A stretch of 64,000 bases of DNA from Nansenia antarctica. Lineage: Eukaryota > Chordata > Actinopteri > Argentiniformes > Microstomatidae. Under the pieces are notes generated by a model. It made no database searches. It was given only the letters and a program-made list of their open reading frames with translations, and was not told the origin of the DNA. Numbering within the stretch: position 1 is the first letter of the stretch; each line of letters starts with the position of its first letter. Below, piece after piece: positions 57,623-64,000 of this stretch. Both the position numbers and the translations under genes were made by a program. The DNA is taken from the NCBI GenBank assembly GCA_963989245.1, contig OZ022347.1:4278448-4342447 (forward strand), in the 5' to 3' direction.

Positions 57623-57886
57623 ATCCACCTCACAGCCCAGCTACCATGTCTGAACACAAGTCCACAGACTCCCTGGGTTCGGACTGTGGTTCTCCAGCCC
57701 AGACAAGCACACAGCGGGGTCCAGAGATGGTGGCAGTGAACCTGGAGGACTGCAGTCAAACACTGGAACAGAATGTGGTCGTGGAAGAGGAGGAGGGAGA
57801 AGTGATGGTGAAAGAAGAGGAGGAAGGAGGAGAAGTATTGCAGAAAGATGTGATAGGAGAGGAAATAGAGGACACACATTTGGGTG
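57623..57886 (+). CDS. Zinc-finger gene, exon 2', right
   Basis: 264 bases (88 codons, phase 1 both ends), one Glu codon shorter than the left copy at 33874-34140; same acceptor and GGTAAGTT donor. Encodes DPPHSPATMSEHKSTDSLGS and an acidic tail. Confidence 0.7.
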
Positions 57887-57921
57887 GTAAGTTCATGTGA
57901 TGAATTTGCTAATGTTAAAAT

Positions 57922-59062
57922 TAGGGTTGAGTACCGTTTGGTTTTATTCGATGCCGGTGCCAAATCGATACTTTAAAAACGGTACCGGTACCGAAACGGT
58001 ACTTAAATCGGTACTTTTGATAAAAATAAATAAAAATGTTTCCTCCAGGATTTTTCACATCAGTTGCGGGGTGGTCACTGACGCGATTTTCTGAGTGCAC
58101 GCCATTAATGCCGAGCAGCGATGTTTTATATAAGGTGATAAAATACGAACATATCCTGATGCTACAGCTGCAGCAGAACATGGGGAACTACAGCACTGAA
58201 CATAGGTTACCGTATAATATACATGTGACTGACAGATACGCCCAAGACACACACACACACACAGTGAAAGATAATCTGCTCATTGAATATGAAGTATACA
58301 AGAGTACACACAGAACCGGGAACGCGCATACAGCACTGAACAACATCCGTAGAATATAAACTTGTGACTGACAGTCACACACACACACACACACTGAAAG
58401 ATTATCAGCTCATCAATATGAAGTAGGCCTACATGAGAGTACACGCACAAAACGTTACTCATTAACTGTTTACACAAGTAAAATCACAGTGTGACAGTCA
58501 GATGGAGCATTCGGTAAACAATCAACAGCAAGGTAATGCATCAGCTGAGTTAAAGAAAACCAACTTTTACCTTTGATGACAGCGACATGATGATGTTCGT
58601 GATGATTTTAGATTATTTTTGCCCCACGCATATTGCCCTGTAGTTAGACCGCGCGACCACAGCTTCCTTGTGTCTCTTATTGTCCAAATGTTCCCTGAAT
58701 TTTAGCTGCATGTTTTTCCAGCATGTAAATCCGTTGTCAATAAAAATCCGACTCCAATTCTTTTCCCCTGCCAATGTCGTTGTTAAAGTGATGGAGAGAC
58801 GCAAAGGAGAGGGATTTCCTGAAATCAACATTTCCCGCTAAATTCAGACCAATCACAAAACTGTTTTGCATGCGCGTCGCCTCGCACTTGTTGAGAGCGA
58901 CTCAGTCTCGGATTACATGCACTGGAACTAACAGGCGATGTCACGTGCGGTTGCATGTAACGTCCGTTTCGGACACCAGGGGGCGACAGAGGAACCGAAA
59001 CGAGGAACCGGAGGTAAAGTAACCGGTACCATACCGGTACCGGTTTTCGGTACCCAACCCTA
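57922..59062 (-). mobile_element. hAT-like element, right copy
   Basis: Ends TAGGGTTGAGTACCG and inverse, 8-bp duplication GTTAAAAT (57914-57921, 59063-59070). Shorter GT runs than the left copy. Mirror of 32685-33838. Confidence 0.88.
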
Positions 59063-60470
59063 GTTAAAATGGTATTCATTGGACAACTCCTAGTCAGTGC
59101 TCTATGGTGTTAATAGTGTACTACTGTAACAGTCAATACTTAGTTTGACAGTGCCTCTTTGGTCTCTTCTATTGTGGCATTGATAAGTCTCTCTTGAACT
59201 CTGTGTTCAGTCATTATATTCTACAGACCCCAGAGATGTCACTTCTGCCCCGATACTGTTTTTTGCCACCGATACCTATACCGATATACTGCCGATACCT
59301 ATCAAATAATAGCCTAATACTAATAGGATAATAAAAAAAAGAAAATTAGTGTGGATGAGACAATTGACATTTAGAGCATCCGATAAAGCGAGGCCTAGGC
59401 CTAAATGTTTTAAAAGTCTTTTTAAAAATCTCCACAAACCTTTTGCTAGGCTGGCCGAGTTGTGTCTGTACACTTTCTCTGCCTTTTTCTTCTCCTTCTC
59501 TGCGGTCAGCTTTTCAAACTCGCCTATGCTTAACATAGAAATACACCGTTCCAAAGTCCAGCGCGCTTCAGCCAAGTTTAAGATCTGAGGGTTTTGGTGC
59601 TCAGCAGTAGAGGACAATAATAGCTAAACTGTTACCTGGGCACTTCCATTAGACTACCAAAAGCAAGACAATGGAGCACTCATATCTGTGCGTTTGTCAC
59701 CCTGTTCCTCTGCAACAAACGCAGAGATTCTATGAGCGTCCCGCCGTCCCTGTCCAATAGAAGCGCCAGGCACAGCCTCCCCATAGAAATACACCATGTC
59801 ATCGGAGCGCGATTCACATTTCTCAGATGTACAATCCTGTTTAAAAAAAAAGAAATAATAATAATCTTACATGTGTCGTTTGACAGCGGGTGATGGATTT
59901 GATGTAAAGTTATCTATCAAACATTAGGCTGATTTGTGAATGATAGTCACGCGTTAGGACCTATTTCATGTCGCATTTCTCCTCATTTAACCCTAACCCT
60001 AACCCGCTATAGCTATGGCACTTATTAAACCAAAACACGCAATCTAATCCAAGCAGTTGTTATTATGTAATATTATTGATGGGTTATATCATGTTCTGAC
60101 TAACAGCGGCTGTTTCTCCAGCGTTCCTGTCACATCGAATTTCGGAACGCCATGAAAATAAATCTGCCCTCCGTGTCTAATGTTATCTATCTAACGTTAC
60201 ATGTTTTAAGGCTGATCTGTGCATGATACTGGTGCATTTTGACATACTTCATGTTGCATTCCCCCCTTTGATGGCAGATGATGCCTGAAATGTACCTTAA
60301 GTTCAGCCGCGAAGTTCTTGCATGGTTTTCCTATCTCAGTGCAGACTGGCAGGGTAGGAGCACAGGATGATAGCCTACAGATCACCTATTCTGCCATGGT
60401 CTGATAATGAAGCATTGTTCTTTTTTGTTTGATGACTTTGATCCGTTAATAGTGTAAAACCGAGCGTCAA
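59063..60470. other. Non-coding stretch, mostly unrecognised (right)
   Basis: Mirror of 31280-32684; carries the same TATCGG-type patch and CCCTAACCCTAACCC at about 59990-60005. No gene. Confidence 0.4.
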
Positions 60471-61855
60471 TGCTTTTATATGAGGTGAGACGCGTACTGA
60501 AGGCGGTGGACCCCAGGAAAGCCTCGGGGCCGGATGGCGTCCTGGGACGGGTGCTGAGAGACTGCGCCGACCAGCTGGCCGGGGTTTTCACCAACATCTT
60601 TAACCAGTCCCTGTCCCAGGCCACCGTCCCACCCTGCCTGAAAACCTCAACTATCATCCCAGTCCCGAAGAAAAGCACGGTGAGCTGCCTAAACGACTAC
60701 CGCCCGGTGGCACTCACACCAATCATCATGAAGTGCTTCGAGAAACTAGTCCGGGCCCACATACTCACACGCCTCCCGCCCAACCTGGATCCATACCAGT
60801 TCGCCTACAGAGCCCACAGGTCCACAGAGGACGCCATAGCGACGACTCTCCACGCCACTCTATCCCACCTGGAGAGGGGAAACAGCTACGCGAGACTGCT
60901 CTTCGTGGACTTCAGCTCCGCCTTCAACACCATCCTTCCAGACAGGCTAGTGACCAAACTACTAGACCTGGGTCTATCACACTCTATATGTGCGTGGATC
61001 AAGGACTTCCTGACCGACCGCCCCCAGAGGGTGCGGGTGGGCCCCCACACCTCCACAGCCCTCAGCCTCAGCACTGGGTCCCCCCAGGGCTGCGTGTTAA
61101 GCCCCATCCTCTACAACCTCTACACCCACGACTTCACCCCCGTCCACCCCAGCAACTACATCGTAAAGTTTGCAGACGACACCACCGTGGTGGGATGTAT
61201 CTCGGGGGGGGACGAGGCGGCGTACAGGGATGAGGTAGAGCAACTGAGCAAGCTGTGCAAGGTTAACAACCTGCTGCTAAACAAGTCAAAGACCCAGGAA
61301 TTCATCGTAGACTTCAGGAGGAAAAAGTCAGAGATCCAGCCCCTGCTCATCGACGGAGAGAGCGTGGAGAGAGTCTCAACCCTCCGATTCCTGGGACATC
61401 ACATGCGGGATGACCTGGCCTGGAAGGACAACACAAAAGGCACCATCAAGAGGGCACAACAGCGGCTATACACCCTGAGATGCCTCAGGAAAGAACACAA
61501 CAAGCAGGAGATACTGGTGGCCTTCTACCGCGGCGCAGTGGAGAGCATCCTCACCTACGGCATCTGCAACTGGTTCTACAGCTGCACAACAGCGGAGAGA
61601 AACGCGCTACAGAGAGTCGTGAGAACAGCACAGAAGATCACCGGCGCCCCCCTCCCCTCTCTGGAAGAGCTGTACAACACACGCTGTCTCAGGAAGGCCT
61701 CCAAGATCTCCAGGGACCCGACCCACCCTGGGCACGTACACTTTATCAGGCTGCCCTCGAAAAGGAGGTACAGGACCCCGGCCGCTAAGACAAACAGACT
61801 GAAGAACTGCTTCTACCACAGGGCCGTCAAGGCCCTGGACACAGCAAAGGCCTAA
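60470..61855 (+). CDS. LINE reverse transcriptase, truncated but open
   Basis: 461 open codons. Reverse transcriptase motifs in order: LNDYRPVALT (near 76), LFVDFSSAFNTI (near 145, first catalytic Asp), STGSPQGCVLSP (near 203), VKFADDTTVVG (near 233, catalytic Asp pair), then thumb and C-terminal region. The N-terminal endonuclease domain is missing, so it cannot be autonomous. The ATG at 60470 lies in flanking sequence; the LINE part begins a few codons in. Polymerases of this type prime reverse transcription at the target site. Confidence 0.85.
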   Translation: MLLYEVRRVLKAVDPRKASGPDGVLGRVLRDCADQLAGVFTNIFNQSLSQATVPPCLKTSTIIPVPKKSTVSCLNDYRPVALTPIIMKCFEKLVRAHILTRLPPNLDPYQFAYRAHRSTEDAIATTLHATLSHLERGNSYARLLFVDFSSAFNTILPDRLVTKLLDLGLSHSICAWIKDFLTDRPQRVRVGPHTSTALSLSTGSPQGCVLSPILYNLYTHDFTPVHPSNYIVKFADDTTVVGCISGGDEAAYRDEVEQLSKLCKVNNLLLNKSKTQEFIVDFRRKKSEIQPLLIDGESVERVSTLRFLGHHMRDDLAWKDNTKGTIKRAQQRLYTLRCLRKEHNKQEILVAFYRGAVESILTYGICNWFYSCTTAERNALQRVVRTAQKITGAPLPSLEELYNTRCLRKASKISRDPTHPGHVHFIRLPSKRRYRTPAAKTNRLKNCFYHRAVKALDTAKA

Positions 61856-62200
61856 GTTCTGGGCCCAGGACAGTCTGGACGGATTGTATGGCAGCTAGTG
61901 CTGAGGCACAAACATGTACATTTCAAGCCTGCAAACTGTGACACTTTAAATAACGTGAAAAAATACTTTTGTGCAATATGACAACCCTAGTTGACTATCT
62001 GTGCAGTATAGTACAGTGGATTGTGTACATAGCCTTTATTTATGTAAACCAGCTCCTTACCTTCTTGTGATTTTATTCTTTTTCTAAAAGTGTTTTTTTC
62101 CCTTTCCTAACACCAGGGGAGCCACCCCTCCTAAATTTTGTTGTTTGGTACCTGTACTGTAGCAATGACAATAAAGTCCATTCATTCATTCATTCATTCA
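60480..62200 (+). mobile_element. CR1/L2/Rex1-type LINE, 5'-truncated, right copy
   Basis: Starts abruptly inside the polymerase gene near 60480, carries reverse transcriptase to 61855, a roughly 330-bp 3' untranslated region with CAATGACAATAAAG, and an (ATTC)n tail to about 62200. Uninterrupted, unlike the left copy. Confidence 0.85.
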
Positions 62201-62362
62201 TACTGATGACGTATCAGGGTCTTGAAGGGTTGTCCCATTTCATAGGGAAAGATTTCAACCACTATGGCTTGTGGCTCTGTTCAGAGGCCTTGGCTCCAAA
62301 GCAAGTGGCACTCCAACACAGATAACATTTGCGTATCTGCAACTTCTGCACATGCTTCTGGT

Positions 62363-63539
62363 TAGGGGTGTAACGGATCACGGATAATCCGTGATCCGTA
62401 CGGATCGCCCCCCACGGTTCGGCACGCATGTGTACCGCGGATCAATTGCAAAATGTAACCAAGTAATAATATTACTTAATATTAGTTAATATCCCTTGTA
62501 AATCACAATGTAGAGTTGCCATGAAAAGTTAGACGCGACAGTTGCGTGCTTTCTTTTACTCTAAAGCGCAATGATAGGTTGATAATGGGGGAAAAAAATC
62601 CAGAACAACAAGGCTGCGTTCGTAAATTCGCTCTGGAATCTGATCAGCATTCATGGAACGCCTCTTGTCCAATCAAATTACTTGGTCCCTTTATGACGTC
62701 GGACCCAGTGTGCTCTCCGGCGCTCTCAGAGCAAATTTACGAACGCAGCCCAAGTGTTTCATGGCGAGTGCTGCTAATGTTGGCGACAGAGAAGAACTCG
62801 AAATGCCTCCCTCGTCATTTAAATCCCATGTATGGGAACACTTTGGCTTCTCTGTCAATTATAACAATGACGGACAGTGTCATTGGAAGTGTGGTTGATA
62901 AAAAAGTTACGGTGTTTAAGCGTTGTGCAACGAGAAAGTCGTACGAGCATGGCCACACATTTGACGGGAGTGTTGACGGGAGGCACGAAAAAGGCAGCTT
63001 GATAACTTCTGATAATGTAGCCAATTTTTCCATACCATGTTTAAAGTAAGGTTTCACTTTATTATATAGTTAAAAGTAGCAGAAAACATGTTTATTTGTC
63101 TGCTTTAAAGAGCCCAGTGATTCACTGCTGCAACCAGGTGCCTCCTCCCTCTCTCCTACTGCATCATTTAAGTTGAATGAATGAATGAATTAATTAATTA
63201 ATGAATGGTCTTTATTGTCATTAATATAGTACAGGTACCATACAACGAAATTTGTGAGGGGGGGCTCCCCTGGTGCTAGGAAAAAAATACTAAAAACAAG
63301 AAGGGAAAAGAGCTGGTTTACATAAATAAAGGCTATATACACTATCCACTATACTATACTATACAAATAAAACACTGTGCTGTACTCTATGCTATGCTAT
63401 AAATATCCTAACATTTCCTATCTCTGAACCTTATGTGCACGAGGGTTGTCATATTGCACATAGTATTATTGCACATTCACACATTGAATGTGTGTTTCTG
63501 TTTAATATGTAGCCTAATGTTTGAGTGTAGAATGTTATG

Positions 63540-63579
<40 letters not shown>

Positions 63580-63776
63580 TATATATATATATATATACCA
63601 GTTTTGACATCTTGAATGTTGTTGGGTTTTACACAGTAAAAGTGGTGTTTTTACAGAATTCGAGGAAAAAGCTTTTTATTTTTATTTGTATGTTTTGTGT
63701 TGATCCGAAAAATGATCCGATCCGTGACTCAAAAAACCGATCCGATCCGTGACTTAGGTGATCCGTTACACCCCTA
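62363..63776 (+). mobile_element. hAT-like element with decayed BED-finger sequence, right copy
   Basis: Ends TAGGGGTGTAACGGATCAC and inverse, 8-bp duplication CTTCTGGT (62355-62362, 63777-63784). Mirror of 26862-28265. The same frameshifted BED pieces occur between about 62790 and 62990, and the nested LINE tail lies at about 63170-63505. Confidence 0.85.
63540..63598. repeat. (TA)n/(CA)n microsatellite
   Basis: TA run interrupted by a short CACACA; mirror at 27043-27087. Confidence 0.93.
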
Positions 63777-63932
63777 CTTCTGGTGCATACTGGGAACTGG
63801 AGTCCTAAGGTTATAAACACATATCACCAGACACACTGCTGACATATTTTAGTTTAACAAGCATGAGAGAGTGGCTCGTTTAGGTTAATGAGCATGTGAC
63901 AATGAATTGGCTCAAGTTGTTTGCGTCATTGA

Positions 63933-64000
63933 TAGGGCTGTCCCTAACGACTATTTTTCTAACGATTAATCTAGCGATTCTTTTTTCGATTAGTCGGTTA
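63933..64000. mobile_element. hAT-like element terminus at the window edge
   Basis: Begins TAGGGCTGTCCCTAACGAC; mirror of 26587-26705. The element continues out of the window. Confidence 0.5.

Overview
This looks like a ray-finned (teleost) fish chromosome segment made mostly of transposable elements. The evidence is vertebrate-type spliced genes (a metallothionein and a C2H2 zinc-finger gene), full-length BEL/Pao and Ty3/Gypsy retrotransposons, a Penelope-like element, CR1/L2/Rex1-type and RNase-H-bearing LINEs, and many hAT and PIF/Harbinger-like elements with target-site duplications (TSDs). There is no prokaryotic signature. No species is assigned.

Layout, 1-26.6 kb (single copy in this window). 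A minus-strand Ty3/Gypsy-like element runs off the left edge (LTR, tRNA-His-type primer site, gag start). Next come a 25-bp minisatellite and a complete, apparently intact BEL/Pao element (2411-9427, LTRs differing by one base, 5-bp TSD). Tc1 and LINE debris follow. A minus-strand metallothionein gene has exon 3 at 11101-11192 and exon 2 at 12520-12570, and a TATA box lies at about 18.46 kb. The interval where its first exon should lie holds a terminal-inverted-repeat element, itself carrying TTAGGG-like repeats and a near-intact Ty3/Gypsy element (12707-18100) whose only visible lesion is one in-frame TGA. A hAT-like element (18593-20142), short inverted-repeat elements and a 53-bp-arm hairpin follow. 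The zinc-finger exon of a C2H2 gene lies on the minus strand at 23982-24665.

Layout, 26.6-64 kb. The rest is one very large imperfect palindrome. The left arm 26638-45606 is repeated in reverse complement at 46188-64000, and the right arm continues past the window edge. The 581-bp asymmetric spacer lies inside a Penelope-like element. Each arm carries the same series: hAT ends, a hAT with a decayed BED finger, a 5'-truncated LINE, a second hAT, a zinc-finger gene 5' exon with a duplicated partner exon, a Harbinger-like element, a roughly 5-kb hAT holding a BED-finger exon and a large 18-bp minisatellite, the zinc-finger gene first exon, a LINE RNase H fragment, a GT/CA microsatellite and the Penelope-like element. 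The arms are about 97-99% identical where compared. They differ by several one-sided insertions, so they are either an old palindromic duplication or two haplotypes joined head to head by assembly.

How the genes fit. The zinc-finger exons join in phase 1: exon 1 (64 codons plus one base), exon 2 or 2' (276 or 264-267 bases, both multiples of three), then the finger exon. The left gene reads leftward from 43.1 to 24.0 kb. The right arm carries a mirror-image copy reading rightward from 48.56 kb, whose finger exon would lie outside the window. The two copies therefore form a divergent, head-to-head pair around the Penelope-like element.

The very long open frames in the 18-bp minisatellite (up to 944 codons) are artefacts of a stop-free repeat and are not called as genes.
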